This document shows, in pieces, positions 51,064 to 61,502 of a stretch of DNA of 64,000 nucleotides. Source of the DNA: Pyropia yezoensis (lineage: Eukaryota; Rhodophyta; Bangiophyceae; Bangiales; Bangiaceae); NCBI GenBank assembly GCA_009829735.1, contig CM020619.1:14065777-14129776 (forward strand). The letters run 5' to 3'. The notes under the pieces were generated by a model. The model searched no databases. It had not been told where the DNA came from and saw only the letters and a program-made list of their open reading frames with translations. Both the position numbers and the translations under genes were made by a program. Each line of letters begins with the position of its first letter. The stretch's first letter is position 1.

Positions 51064-51425
51064 TGTAGCACAATAGGAATCCGTCGCACGTCCACTCTCA
51101 GGGAACACTCACCAAGGGGGATCGGCACCAACGTCACCGGGAGGCCAAGGTTGCTGTCCTTGGAGCGCAAGCCACGGGACCAAGATGGGAGCCCAAATGG
51201 GAGGGGTTTGTTGTTCTCCTTGGCCGGCGGTGGATTCGCCACCGGCCCCCTCGTTATAAACCCTCGGAGACACTACTAACTACCCTCCACCCCAAGATGC
51301 AAGTCCCTCTGGTCATACGTAACTTATAGATACCGTGACCAGCTCGGACTCTCAAATTGAAAGTTAAGGATTAGAAGTAGCCCCCCTAATATTAGCGTCA
51401 CAATACGGACAACCATATTGCTACA
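51064..51425 (-). repeat. Gypsy-2 3' LTR (left copy)
   Basis: 362 bp and nearly identical to 61520-61880. On the minus strand it contains TATA-like words (TATCTATAAG and GTTTATAACG) that may belong to the promoter in the 5' copy. Confidence 0.95.
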
Positions 51426-51437
51426 TATCCCCCCCTT
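51426..51437 (-). other. Gypsy-2 polypurine tract
   Basis: On the minus strand AAGGGGGGGATA lies directly before the 3' LTR, the expected plus-strand primer site. Confidence 0.7.
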
Positions 51438-52265
51438 AGATTCGGCCCGTCCTCGGGTCGAGTTGCATTCGGGTTACCGAATGTAAGTGGGTCGCGTGAC
51501 TGTTTACCCGTCGGGGGGGGCTTTGCGCCCCGTCGCGACAGACACCCCTTTTCGAGGTTGTCCGAGGGGGGTGCCCCCCTTTGTGTGGTACACACACGAT
51601 CCGTTTTCCGGACCGTTAATTTCCCGATGCGGGTTTTTGTTCACGACCCCCCTTTCCGAGGGGTGGTGCAAGCGGATCCGCCACCAGGTGCCTGGTGGTA
51701 GGGGGGTCCCTCTCGTGTGGACGATTGAGTGGGGGGCGGGGGCTGCCCGCGTTGCGTGGGGGGCGGTTGGGGGTGACCCCCCTTGCTTACCCCGTGTGTG
51801 GGGGTGGCCCCGTCCCGCCCAGGTGCCTGGGTGGGGCGCGTTCGTAGCCCCGTGCGGCGTGGGTCGACCCGCGTGTTTGTGGCGCTTCTCGTGGCCGTTG
51901 GTGGTCATAAGCGCGGGTGCCTGCGCTTCCCTGGCTCGTCCCGGTTATCCCACCGTACCGGGTCGTAGCCGTCGACGGCTTGTGGGCGCGGGGGACTCTG
52001 CACCCGTTATCATGTCCTATCCCCAGGTGCTTGGAGAGGAGGAAGACCTCCTGATCGGGGAGGAGATGGAGGACGACGCGCCTGTCGGTCCCGACGCCGC
52101 GCGTTACGGGGTGAGCTCGTCTGACGACGACGGGCCTGCGGTGGCCGTCTGTCGGCCGGAGGACTGTCGTCCGTGTGCAGCGGCACGACGGTGCCGTCGG
52201 CCGGAGGTCAACCCGGCGGTCAACCGCGCGTGGCGGCTTCTACCCCCTCTCTGCCGGCTGCCCGG
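51438..52265 (+). other. leader of the Gypsy-2 antisense ORF
   Basis: Plus-strand sequence between the LTR and the first in-frame ATG of the antisense ORF. An ATG at 52011 opens a different frame with an acidic, protein-like start (SYPQVLGEEEDLLIGEEMED) that would need a frame change near 52150-52170 to enter the main ORF. The same arrangement is present in the copy after the N gap. It may be the true N-terminus joined by an intron or by frameshifting, or an upstream ORF. Confidence 0.4.
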
Positions 52266-54455
52266 ATGGAGCCTGGTGCCGGTGCCGGCTCACCGCAGCT
52301 ACCTCAAGATGGTCCGCCCTGCGGCGGAGGTGGCGACCCGCAGCCGACTCCGGCTGGTCAAGGTGGTCCGGGTGTCCGGGCGGTGACTCCTCGAGGCGGT
52401 CCCGACGTTGACGCGGGTGGTGGTGGCGGTGCGACACCCGGTGCGGCGGGTCAAGACGGTGCGGGTGTCCGCACGGCCGGGGCTCCGGCTCCGGAGGCTG
52501 TCCAAGTGCCTTCCCCTTCCGAGGCGGGGGCTACGCCGACGGGTGGTGCCGGCGCCGGTACCGTACCTGCGGTGCCGCGGGCGTCGAGCGGTCAAGACGC
52601 TCCTTCTCCCATGGCGGTTGACACCGGGAGTTACTCCGGGCGGGCGCCCGCCCTTCTTCTTCCTCCTCGGCCTCGTCCATCTCCGACGTCGGCCCCTCTG
52701 CCGGTGGTGCGTCCCCCGGCGCCCCCGATTCTTCCTGGTCCTGCCCGGGTTGCCCCGTTGGGTGGCGGCGTCGCCGTGGCGGCGGGTCAACCCGCCATGT
52801 CGGTGTCCGACTTGGTGGCTCGGGTTCGAGGCCTCACGGTGCAAGAGTCGATGGAGTCCGATGGGCGTATGCGGGTGGACTTCCACCTGGTGCATCCCCG
52901 TGGAGAGTCCTCCCGCCGCGTTAAGGTGGACCCGAGCTGGGAGCGGGAGTTGGTGCGGCTGGTCAACCAGCCGAACGCGGTCCGGGTGGAACACCATTGG
53001 ATCCTGAGTCAGCCGGACGACCGGCATGCGCAGCTCTGGCGCACCCGGGTGGGACGGGGTGAGGTCTACCTCGACCCCAACTTCGGGGTCTGCGACCTGA
53101 TTGCCCCCGCGTTGCCGCGGGAGATTGACTACCCGGCTAGTGCTCGGGGGATTGCGGCGGCGGCGGAGCCGGTTGCGTTTGGGGAGACGGTGAGCCGTAC
53201 CGGTCGGTATCCCGACTTTGACTACTACCCGGGGGTACCCCCGTATCTGTCGTTGACGGCTCCCTACCCGCCCATGGCGGGGTTGAAGTCGGCGTCGAGT
53301 TGGCGACGTAACCATGGTGTCATGGCGGATGCGTTCCGCACGGATATAACGTGTGCGTTGCAGACCGGCAACGGTCGTGCTCCGGTATACACTCCCGTGC
53401 GCCCGCCGCTATGGCAGGAGGGGTGGGAACCCGCCCCTGCTTTCCGGTTTGACACCGGCTCCTGCCTTCGCTACTTCGGGAGTGTGTTGGATTCGCGACC
53501 GGTCCACCCGTTGCAAGGTACCTTCACCCTTGAGGTTACCCTCGGGCAGGCTTCATCCTTCTTGCTGTCCGTCCGCCGGCAGGGTCGTCTGTTTCATCTC
53601 CCGACGGGTGTCCGTCGGCACATCGCGCAGTTGGGCGTGGATCTGATAGCCGCCAAGACCGGGTTGGCCCGGGAGTTCGAAGCCCTGCTGGCTGTTCACG
53701 ATGCCGTGAACTGGGCTGGGGTGTTGGCCCTTCCCCCGTACCGGGACCCGCAGGCTGGGGCTTCCCCCTTGCCTCGTCACTCGTTGCGTGTCCGGCGTAC
53801 TCAGCCGGGTGAGCCTAGTTGCCATGGGTGGGCGTCCACCGAGGCCGTTCCTGACCTGGGTATTCCCATGGTTATCCATGACCCTCTTCAGGTCCTTGCT
53901 CCGTGGTTCGGTAACCCGATGCCGGCGGCGGTTGGCCGTCGTCCCCGAGAGTGGGGCTCTGTGGGTGGGGAGCGTGAGGTGTCCCGTCGTCGGGCGGAGT
54001 ACCGCCGTGGTTACGGTGGAGCCCCTTCGGTAGGGTCCTACCGGGCCTCGTATCAGGTGCCACCGGCTCCGGTGGTAGCCGTGTCGGCTCCTGTGGCTCC
54101 TCTGGCTGCGCCAGTGTCACCTCCCGCCCCTGTCCTACATGACGGGGGTCCCCGTCTCTGGTATGAGGGCGTTGACGCCCTTGTTACCCGCGCAATGCGT
54201 GGGGGTCTCTCTGTTAGCTGGGGGGATATCCCCCCAGGTGCTGCGCTGGTTGGGTCAGCGCGTTGCTTCGGTGGCGTGCTGGACCGCCTCCAGAAAGCTC
54301 TGGAGGACGTGGAGGCTGGCCGCAGCACCCTCGTCCAGCTATGCACCGAGGTAACTCGGGTGGTCGACCGTCGTGACGTTGCCGACCGGTGGAGCACGGA
54401 GGTCTACGCGCTTACGCGTGAGTGGCCTCCCTCGGGCAGTGGGTCTACCCACTGA
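52266..54455 (+). CDS. antisense ORF protein of Gypsy-2, unknown family
   Basis: 729 residues from the first in-frame ATG at 52266 (MEPGAGAGSPQLPQDG); the frame is open further upstream from a GTG at 52173. The first 180 residues are Pro/Gly/Ala-rich and disordered. The folded region begins with MSVSDLVARVRGLTVQESME and includes DFHLVHPRGESSRRVKVDP, WEPAPAFRF, RYFGSVLDSRPVH and VRRQGRLFHLPTGVRRHI. It ends with a helical stretch (RLQKALEDVEAGRSTLVQLC). It lies opposite to gag-pol and converges on pol with a 480-bp gap. The FGSV (residue 404) to HLP (444) block resembles the Gypsy-1 antisense protein (234 and 275). No catalytic motif is recognised. A Gag-like or regulatory role is speculation. 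Intact here, broken by indels in the copy at 62463-64000. Confidence 0.75.
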   Translation: MEPGAGAGSPQLPQDGPPCGGGGDPQPTPAGQGGPGVRAVTPRGGPDVDAGGGGGATPGAAGQDGAGVRTAGAPAPEAVQVPSPSEAGATPTGGAGAGTVPAVPRASSGQDAPSPMAVDTGSYSGRAPALLLPPRPRPSPTSAPLPVVRPPAPPILPGPARVAPLGGGVAVAAGQPAMSVSDLVARVRGLTVQESMESDGRMRVDFHLVHPRGESSRRVKVDPSWERELVRLVNQPNAVRVEHHWILSQPDDRHAQLWRTRVGRGEVYLDPNFGVCDLIAPALPREIDYPASARGIAAAAEPVAFGETVSRTGRYPDFDYYPGVPPYLSLTAPYPPMAGLKSASSWRRNHGVMADAFRTDITCALQTGNGRAPVYTPVRPPLWQEGWEPAPAFRFDTGSCLRYFGSVLDSRPVHPLQGTFTLEVTLGQASSFLLSVRRQGRLFHLPTGVRRHIAQLGVDLIAAKTGLAREFEALLAVHDAVNWAGVLALPPYRDPQAGASPLPRHSLRVRRTQPGEPSCHGWASTEAVPDLGIPMVIHDPLQVLAPWFGNPMPAAVGRRPREWGSVGGEREVSRRRAEYRRGYGGAPSVGSYRASYQVPPAPVVAVSAPVAPLAAPVSPPAPVLHDGGPRLWYEGVDALVTRAMRGGLSVSWGDIPPGAALVGSARCFGGVLDRLQKALEDVEAGRSTLVQLCTEVTRVVDRRDVADRWSTEVYALTREWPPSGSGSTH

Positions 54456-54767
54456 GGAGTGCTATTGTTTGGGCGGGAGAGGGCCCCGGCAACCCTTATG
54501 GTAGCCGGGTAGTAGTGAGTATAAACTCATCCCCTTTGGGGGGCATTGCTTGCCTCTGTTTGCTGCCCTGGGGAGTACCCCTTCTGGCTCAGTGGTGCCT
54601 TGCCTCCCGTCCAACTTCTTCCGGTAGGTTCATGCTTGGGGAGGTCATCCTCCCTCACTTGGTGTCTTGGCTTGGGGAGGTCATCCTCCCGTGTAAGCTC
54701 CCTAGTTACTTCGATATTATCGGAGTTAGCCTTTACCTTTAAGTTAACTTATTAAGGTTCAGGTTTT

Positions 54768-54863
54768 ACTTAGTTACCTAAGCTTAGCTCTACTTAGTTA
54801 CCTAAGCTTGGTTCGACTTAGAAACCTAAGTCTGATTTGACTTAGAAACCTAAGTCTGCCGTA
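54768..54863. repeat. 24-bp tandem repeat of small palindromes between convergent ORFs
   Basis: Four units starting at 54768, 54792, 54816 and 54840, of the form ACTTAGTTACCTAAGC or ACTTAGAAACCTAAGT followed by eight variable bases. Each contains CTTAG-xxxx-CTAAG hairpin arms. It lies between the antisense ORF stop (54455) and the pol stop (54935), where both transcripts should end. Confidence 0.85.
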
Positions 54864-54934
54864 ACCACGTCACACCCTACTTAGTAGGTATAAGCCTCAC
54901 CCCCCAACAGCCGAAGTCGGTGTCGGTTGGGTTG

Positions 54935-57900
54935 TTACAGTAGGCGTCGTCGCCTCATGTAAGGCATGAGTAGTTGGCGGGGTATATTCGCCGCCTGTTC
55001 CCAGGTGGGTGAGTCGTATCCGACCCACATAACCTTGACGTACCAGGGTCCTGGTACGTCCGGGTCGGTGTGTCCGACCACGCTCTCTACTTGGTATGGA
55101 ATCCCATCCGGTCCCACCGGGTCATCCGACCGGTGGGTTGTAAGAGCTTCATGTAGCAACCCAGCCGGTACCGGCTGAGGCTGTTCCGGCTTCGGAGCAG
55201 GTGTGACATCATTCATACTGATGCGTTGGATCTCCGTATCGGAGTGTAAGATAACAGAGTGGTCATCTCTGTGGAGGATCTGGTACGGTCCCTTGACCGG
55301 TTGCATAAGCTTGTTCCCTCGGAACTTCTGGTGTCTGATATAGACCCAGTCACCTGTTACCAGGGTTGCGTTGCGCACCCGTAGTCGGGCGTCGAAGTTC
55401 TTCTTATATCGAAGTTGTGTTCTGTCAAGGGCACCCTTGAGCTTAGGAATCATCCACGATAGCTTGGCCAACCAAGCTAGGTGGATGCGTTCGGCGGGTC
55501 GGCCCTTCGGTGTATCATACCGAGTGCACCTGCCGGGTGGCAGCGTCAAGTTACCGACGCCTAGTGGCATGACCCACTCCAGCGGAGCAATGTTTGTGCT
55601 CCGATGTGGCCTGGCATTGTATGCCAGGGTGAGTACGGACAGAAGCCTGTCCCAAGTGTTCGTGTGCTCGGCCACGTAGCACTGTAGCATCTTGACGATG
55701 GTGCGGTTGAACCGCTCCACCTGCCCGTTGGACTGCGGGTGGTAGTCGGATGCCCGACGTGGTTCAATACCGAACATGCCCAGGACCTTAGTGCAGAATG
55801 CCGACGTAAGGTTTGCTCCGTTATCGGAGAGGAGTTGCTTCATGACTCCGTATGCACTGATCCAGTGGTCAACCACTGCGTTCATGATCGTGTATGCCGT
55901 ATCATTCGGGATGGCTGCCGCTCTTGACAGCTTAGTGAAGCGGTCAGACATGACCAGGATGTACCTGTTCCCTTCTTCCGTTATCGGAAGTGGCCCGAGT
56001 ATTTCGATAGCGACTTGCTCGTTGGGCCCATCAGGTGGGAATAGCTTCATGGCAGACGCCCGCCTATGTAGACTCATGCGGTTACGTGCACAGGGGTGGC
56101 ATCCCCGTACGTGGTCGACCACGTCGACGGCCATTGCTGGCCAGTAGAAGAACCTTCGCATTTCTGCGAACATACGTGAACCCCCCGGGTGTCCGGCTGT
56201 AGGGTTCTCATGTTCTCGTTTCATGACGGCTTGCCGTAAGGACACGGGAACCACGACTTGATGTCGTCCATCGGCGGGTGCCCGCCGGTATATGAGTCCG
56301 TCTTCGTTCTCGGAGAAGATGCCGGCCGTACCGGCCAGGAGGTTAGCACGATGACGTCTACAGTCATCGTCGTTGGCCTGTGCCTCGCGGAAGTCCGCGA
56401 GGGTCAATGGGCACGCAAGGTGTGCCATGGTATGGTCAGCCATACCCTGGGTAGCATTACCCACCATGCACACCGGTACTACCGGGATGTCCTCGTCCAC
56501 CGGGCGGGTATCCCCGCTCGGGGTGTCGAGTCGAGACAACGCGTCTCCGAGGTGGTGGGTTGACCCAGCCTCATACACCGTGCGGTAGTCGTGCTCGGCC
56601 ATCTTCAGCCTCCATCGGGCTAGCCTCCCATGGCTATCGGAATCCTTGTCACCAAGGTTGAGGAGCCATCGTAGGGGTTCGTGGTCGGACCTCACGATGA
56701 ACCTGGAGCCCTCCAGGTATGGACGGAGCAGTTGCACTGCCCATATAACTCCGAGGCATTCACGCTCGGTGGCACTATAGTTCCGCTCAGCCGGGTTGAG
56801 TGTCCGGCTGAAGTACCCTACCGGACGTAGGTCCGGGATAACGTTTTCGGTACCGATCAACGTCTCCCCCTGTAACAGGGTGCATCCCACTTGTGTATCA
56901 CACGCATCGACATCGATGACGAAGGTACCCCGTCTATGCGGTAACGCGAGGACGGGTGGGGCTAGTAGGGCTCGCTTCAGCGACTCGAATGCCTCCTCTT
57001 CGCTAGGCGAACGGGGTTGGAGTACCTTGGGTAAGGTACTGCTCGTAAGAACCGTTAACGGTTTAGCTATCCGAGCGAAGTCCTTGACGAACCGTCGGTA
57101 TACATTGCACATTCCCAGGAAGCTCTTGAGCTGCGTCTGGGTGTTAGGGAACCGGGCATCCCGGAGTGCCCGGGTATTGGCTTCGAGTACCCCTAGTTTA
57201 CCAGGGGTTACCTGGTGGCCCAGATACTCGACCGTCTGTTGGAAGAAGGCGCACTTCTTCAGACGCAGGGTTACCCCGGCGTTCCTCAAGAGGGTGAGTA
57301 CCTCGTCAACATGTTGTACATGGTCATCCATGTTACGCGAGAAGACGATGACGTCGTCGAGGTACACTAGGCAGTTACGCCACTTCACCCCCGACAGTAT
57401 GATGTCGATAGCCCGCTGGAATGTAGCGGGGGCGTTGGACAATCCGAAGGGCATCCTTAGGAACTCGTACACTCCACTGTGACAGACGAATGCCGTCTTG
57501 GGGATATCCTCGTCCGCCACCGGGATCTGCCAGTATCCGGCATTGCAGTCGATGGTGGTAAACACCGTAGCCTCCCCCAGGGAGTCGATGCATTCATCCA
57601 TCCTTGGTAAAGGGTATGAGTCCTTCTTGGTAACCAAGTTGAGGCGTCGATAATCGATGCAAAACCGAGGAGTTTGATCCTTCTTCGGCACAATAACTAC
57701 TGGGGCACCCCATTCCGACATCGAAGGTCGGATCACCTTAGCTTCACTCATCCTCTTCACTTCTCCATCAACGATCTCTCGTTGCATAGGTCCCGCTCGG
57801 TGCGGTTGTGAGCGGGCGGGTCGTGCGCCTGGTACCAGGTCTATACGATGTTGGGTTGCCCCAATGGTCCCCAAGGCCCCGCCTGTCCACGTAACGTCAT

Positions 57901-58960
57901 GCTTTCTTAGCATCCGTCGTACCCCTTCGGCTACCGAAGGGGGAAGGTGGTCGAGGTCAGCCTCGGCCAGTGCCTTCAAGGCCTCTTGGTCCTTTGGCGG
58001 CAGGTCCGCCGGAGCCGCCGATGGGTTAGGCTTCCCGTCATCGGGTTGCTGTCGCTCGGTGGTCTCGGCGACCGCCAGTACTTCAAGTGGTTCCACTTGA
58101 CCTTCCTTATCAGGGGTAAGGATATCTCCTTCGTAGAGTTCGGCAATCCCGAGGATAGTTCCCTTCGGGAGGGTGACTGCCTTACGGCGATAGTTCGCCA
58201 TCACTAGGAGGGACGACCCTCCTGCTGGGAGGTCTATGAGACCGTTGGCCATGGTCAACCCATGGCGCTTGTACGTCCGTAGGTTGGACTGGACTCTGCA
58301 GATGCCTGCGAGGTCGCAGTTAACCGGGAGGACTGTCTCTGACAACGGCTCAAAGCGAGTTCGCTTGGCCAACCGAAGTGTCTTCGGCTCGACACTTGCG
58401 TACACCTCAGCCACGTTAACGTGGCTTCCTTGTAGCGTCAGATCCCTGACGATAGCCGTGTGTCCTCGCTTCGTCCCGTCGGCTTCTTGAAGCTCGACGG
58501 TCCTCCGGCCTGGCCGGATTGCATCAACGTGAACGTTGATGAAGGTGCACCCCAGTATGCAGGGCACCGATAGCGTTTCACATACCAGGAAGTCAACTTC
58601 CGTGGTGAGATCCCCGATGGTAACCCGCAGCGACATCGCTGCGGTCGTACGAATGAGTCGACCATTCGCGTCCTTGATGGTGGGTCCCGAGTCACTCTGA
58701 CTCGTGGGAAGCCACTTGTCCGGGAGGGTATCCTTCCGGATAAGGTTGGGTCCAGCCCCTGTATCCAGTACAGGGTAGTACGATCGTGTCGACTGGGGGT
58801 CAACCCCCAGTGTGGCTGATACCTTGAAGTTCTCCAAGGTAAACAACACATGTCCTACACCGATATCCGGTTGTAGCTCGGGCATCCTGAACAGGGCCCT
58901 TGTCTGGTTCAACGTGACGGGGCTTCCCGTCCTCTCCTCCCAACCTTGGAGGTTGGTCAT
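54935..58960 (-). CDS. pol: Gypsy-2 Pol polyprotein (protease, RT, RNase H, integrase, chromodomain)
   Basis: An intact 1341-residue polyprotein from ATG 58960 (MTNLQGWEERTGSP). Protease DTGAGPNLIRKDTL at residue 66. RT with RFCIDYRRLNLVTKKDSYPL and the catalytic YLDDVIVFS near residue 527. Ty3-type RNase H with VIDVDACDTQVGCTLLQ and AERNYSATERECLGV. Integrase zinc finger REHENPTAGHPGGSR...CHPCARNR and D,D-35-E words: VAIEILGPLP (here Glu-Ile replaces the usual Asp-Ile), DRFTKLSR, LSDNGANLTS, NGQVERFNRT. Notably the first catalytic Asp of integrase appears as Glu (AIEILGP), which could weaken activity. The C-terminus has a degenerate chromodomain (WYVKVMWVGYDSPTWEQAAN). The short TTGATG context at its start suggests translation by restart after gag. 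Confidence 0.92.
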   Translation of the reverse strand: MTNLQGWEERTGSPVTLNQTRALFRMPELQPDIGVGHVLFTLENFKVSATLGVDPQSTRSYYPVLDTGAGPNLIRKDTLPDKWLPTSQSDSGPTIKDANGRLIRTTAAMSLRVTIGDLTTEVDFLVCETLSVPCILGCTFINVHVDAIRPGRRTVELQEADGTKRGHTAIVRDLTLQGSHVNVAEVYASVEPKTLRLAKRTRFEPLSETVLPVNCDLAGICRVQSNLRTYKRHGLTMANGLIDLPAGGSSLLVMANYRRKAVTLPKGTILGIAELYEGDILTPDKEGQVEPLEVLAVAETTERQQPDDGKPNPSAAPADLPPKDQEALKALAEADLDHLPPSVAEGVRRMLRKHDVTWTGGALGTIGATQHRIDLVPGARPARSQPHRAGPMQREIVDGEVKRMSEAKVIRPSMSEWGAPVVIVPKKDQTPRFCIDYRRLNLVTKKDSYPLPRMDECIDSLGEATVFTTIDCNAGYWQIPVADEDIPKTAFVCHSGVYEFLRMPFGLSNAPATFQRAIDIILSGVKWRNCLVYLDDVIVFSRNMDDHVQHVDEVLTLLRNAGVTLRLKKCAFFQQTVEYLGHQVTPGKLGVLEANTRALRDARFPNTQTQLKSFLGMCNVYRRFVKDFARIAKPLTVLTSSTLPKVLQPRSPSEEEAFESLKRALLAPPVLALPHRRGTFVIDVDACDTQVGCTLLQGETLIGTENVIPDLRPVGYFSRTLNPAERNYSATERECLGVIWAVQLLRPYLEGSRFIVRSDHEPLRWLLNLGDKDSDSHGRLARWRLKMAEHDYRTVYEAGSTHHLGDALSRLDTPSGDTRPVDEDIPVVPVCMVGNATQGMADHTMAHLACPLTLADFREAQANDDDCRRHRANLLAGTAGIFSENEDGLIYRRAPADGRHQVVVPVSLRQAVMKREHENPTAGHPGGSRMFAEMRRFFYWPAMAVDVVDHVRGCHPCARNRMSLHRRASAMKLFPPDGPNEQVAIEILGPLPITEEGNRYILVMSDRFTKLSRAAAIPNDTAYTIMNAVVDHWISAYGVMKQLLSDNGANLTSAFCTKVLGMFGIEPRRASDYHPQSNGQVERFNRTIVKMLQCYVAEHTNTWDRLLSVLTLAYNARPHRSTNIAPLEWVMPLGVGNLTLPPGRCTRYDTPKGRPAERIHLAWLAKLSWMIPKLKGALDRTQLRYKKNFDARLRVRNATLVTGDWVYIRHQKFRGNKLMQPVKGPYQILHRDDHSVILHSDTEIQRISMNDVTPAPKPEQPQPVPAGLLHEALTTHRSDDPVGPDGIPYQVESVVGHTDPDVPGPWYVKVMWVGYDSPTWEQAANIPRQLLMPYMRRRRLL

Positions 58961-61294
58961 CAATCCCCTGACGCCGTGTCGTCGGGGCCGGAAGGTGTAC
59001 CCGGGGGTTGATGCGGCGTCGGCTCAACCGCGCTCTCCGTGGGGCTTTCCCAGCGGTACTCCGGGGTGGCTTGCTTGGGTGACCCCAGCGCCCCCCGGTC
59101 ATCCTTCCTCTTACTCGTTTCCCCGCCCTTGGTAGGGTGCTGTCCCGCGGGACATCCGGCTGAGGAGGTGCCCCCTCGACGGCCAGTACTCCACCTGGAG
59201 CTGGCTGCCTACCCGGTGCGGGTCCGGGTGCTCGGGCGGGATACCCCCCGGTGGATGCCTTGCGTTGCGCCGCTGCCCGCCGAGACTCCTCGGGGATGAG
59301 TGGGCAGGAAGACACCCAGTGCTGGGGATCCCCACACAACATACACCCGGACGTGCCGGTCCCCCCTTGAGGGTCGCATCGGGGTAGCCCCGTAGCTACG
59401 ATTGCCTCCCTCGGGCGCCCGAGTGCCTGCTCCCTGGTAGGCCTTGGGTCCTTGGGTCAACCGGAACATGGACTCCCCCAACCGGTTGGGTCGGCCCGCA
59501 ATCTGCGGAGGTGCCTCCGTGCGCACCGCCCATGTTGGCAAGGGTTGGTGAGGGTTACCCGTCACCGGGGAGTACCCCGTAGTCCGCACAGACGGGACGC
59601 GCCGTCCCGTTCCTTCGTTGACCTGGAACTGGGTTCCAGCAGGGGCGATGTACGCTACCGTACCATGTTCATCAATCACCGGCGTCGCCGGTAGCAACAG
59701 GTGGCCCTGTTGGTCGACTAGAGGGTCATCCTCACCAATAGGGGTATGTTCGGTCGCCACCAGTACTGGTGCGGCCTTACGTTCCACCTTCTCTTGCCTC
59801 GGTACCGGGGTAAGACTGGGCTTGCCTCCCTCACCCTTGGGCTTCGGGGCCAAGGCACACTCCGGGTGGTAGAACCCGGTAGGCGTCCCTAGGGACTTGC
59901 ACATATGCATCAGTCGACTGGAAGTTCGTCCGTGCCGTGTTGGCGCCCCGTGCGGATATCCGCACGTAGTTGGGTACCCCTGCAAACAGGATGGCCCGTA
60001 GCTCCCCTTCTCCGAGGAGCTTCCCCAGCTCGTAGTCGAGCTCTTGGATCCGGCGTCCAAACATCTCCTCATCCTCCCAGGACTGGGCGGTGGCAGTGCG
60101 AAGGGCCCGATAGTGGTCCTCGCACTTGTCCTCACTGAGGTAGCTGCTCAGGCAGCTCCTTGAATGTCCCACGGTAATCCATGGGGGTGGCCGCGACCCT
60201 CATTCCCGGCATCGGGATGCCTGGCGAAGAATGCCTCGCACCCGTTCATCAACAAAGAACGGGAGGATCTCCAGGGCCAGCCCCTCGTTAACGAGCGCCT
60301 TGTCTGCGGCTGCCTTGAAGCTAGTCAGAAGCCGATGACTGCCAACGGGCGTCCGTTCGGCCCCCGAACATAGGGACTCCCTTCATAAGGGTCTGCATAG
60401 AGCGGATCGCCCGATGCGACGTATTACGCATCGATTCCGATACGGAGGTAGATCGGTCCTCCAAACGATAACGTTCGGGAGTCAGTACCGACCTGAAGAC
60501 TTCGTTGACGATCTCCGTGTCAGCGTCCTGGATATCCAGTCGCTTAGCCAGTTGATGAGCAAACTCATCGGACTCCATCCGCTTCAGTAGGCTCGCAGTG
60601 ACCTGCGCGGTCATAGCTTCCACCACTGAAGATGGTACTTCAGGCGTCGGCACCTCGGGAACCCGAGTTGCCTGGCCTCCTTCGTCGTGGGGGTACTGCG
60701 AGAGGGTACCCCCTCCCCCAATAACCGACTCTCCCCCGGCGTAAGTATCCGCCGGGTCGTGTCCGCGGAGTCCGCTTCGGGTGCTCCGAGCGTATCGCTC
60801 CGTGTGACTCCGTTCCAACTCTGCCGACGAGTCGGACCCATATCCCATTGTGTCCGGGGGTTGTCCAGGAGTAGCAACCCCGGATTGACCCTGGTGGACT
60901 CCGAAAGTAGACCGGCCGGTTCGAACCGTACCGGGTGGGAGGAACACGACGGGGTCCCGTCGTGTGCCGTGTTGACATCAACACTGCCATTGCGTCCTCC
61001 GTCCGATCTTGACGGGCATCGAGCCCGGAAAACCGGGCCTCGATGCGGGCCAATGATGCCATCAGGGAATCCCCTGGTGAAGGAGGCGGCGGAGTGAGGT
61101 CGGTCGACGACAGTTGAGGGCGGGCCCCCGCCTCCTGCCGTCCGAGCCGTGCCAAACGTCGATCCGGCACCGGAAAGCATTGGGGTCTCAATGTTATCGA
61201 TCGGGTTCCCGATCCCGGTTCCCGTAGTCACCTCCGGAGTCGGCGTCGACGCCGATCCGTCATCTTGAACGTTCCCCGTCTCTTGGGTAGACAT
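58961..61294 (-). pseudogene. gag: Gypsy-2 gag, split by several frameshifts
   Basis: From ATG 61294 (MSTQETGNVQDDGSASTP) the gag-like sequence is readable only by moving between frames: STDLTPPPPSPGDSLMASLA (around 61060), then SSVVEAMTAQVTASLLKRME and NEVFRSVLTPERYRLEDRS (60400-60640), then the capsid-like SWEDEEMFGRRIQELDYELG (around 60060) and ILFAGVPNYV, then a linker, and finally a CCHC zinc knuckle CMLCGDPQHWVSSC near 59310-59350. At least four frame changes are needed. Either this copy cannot make Gag and depends on another element, or the assembly carries uncorrected one-base indels here, as it clearly does after the gap. Confidence 0.65.
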
Positions 61295-61502
61295 AGTCAC
61301 AATCAGTCAACCGACGCAACGATCACCACGAATAAGAGAGCGAGGGGGTAGATTGGGGAGAGTAACAGTAGGTCACAGTCACAGGTAAAAGCTCAACACA
61401 ATCGATCAGGTCGCAACACCACGAGTACAAGAAAAGGACCGGATCCCTATCCGTGTGCCAGGGCCGAAGACGGCGTCACCACAAGGGTGACGGAAAACCC
61501 GT

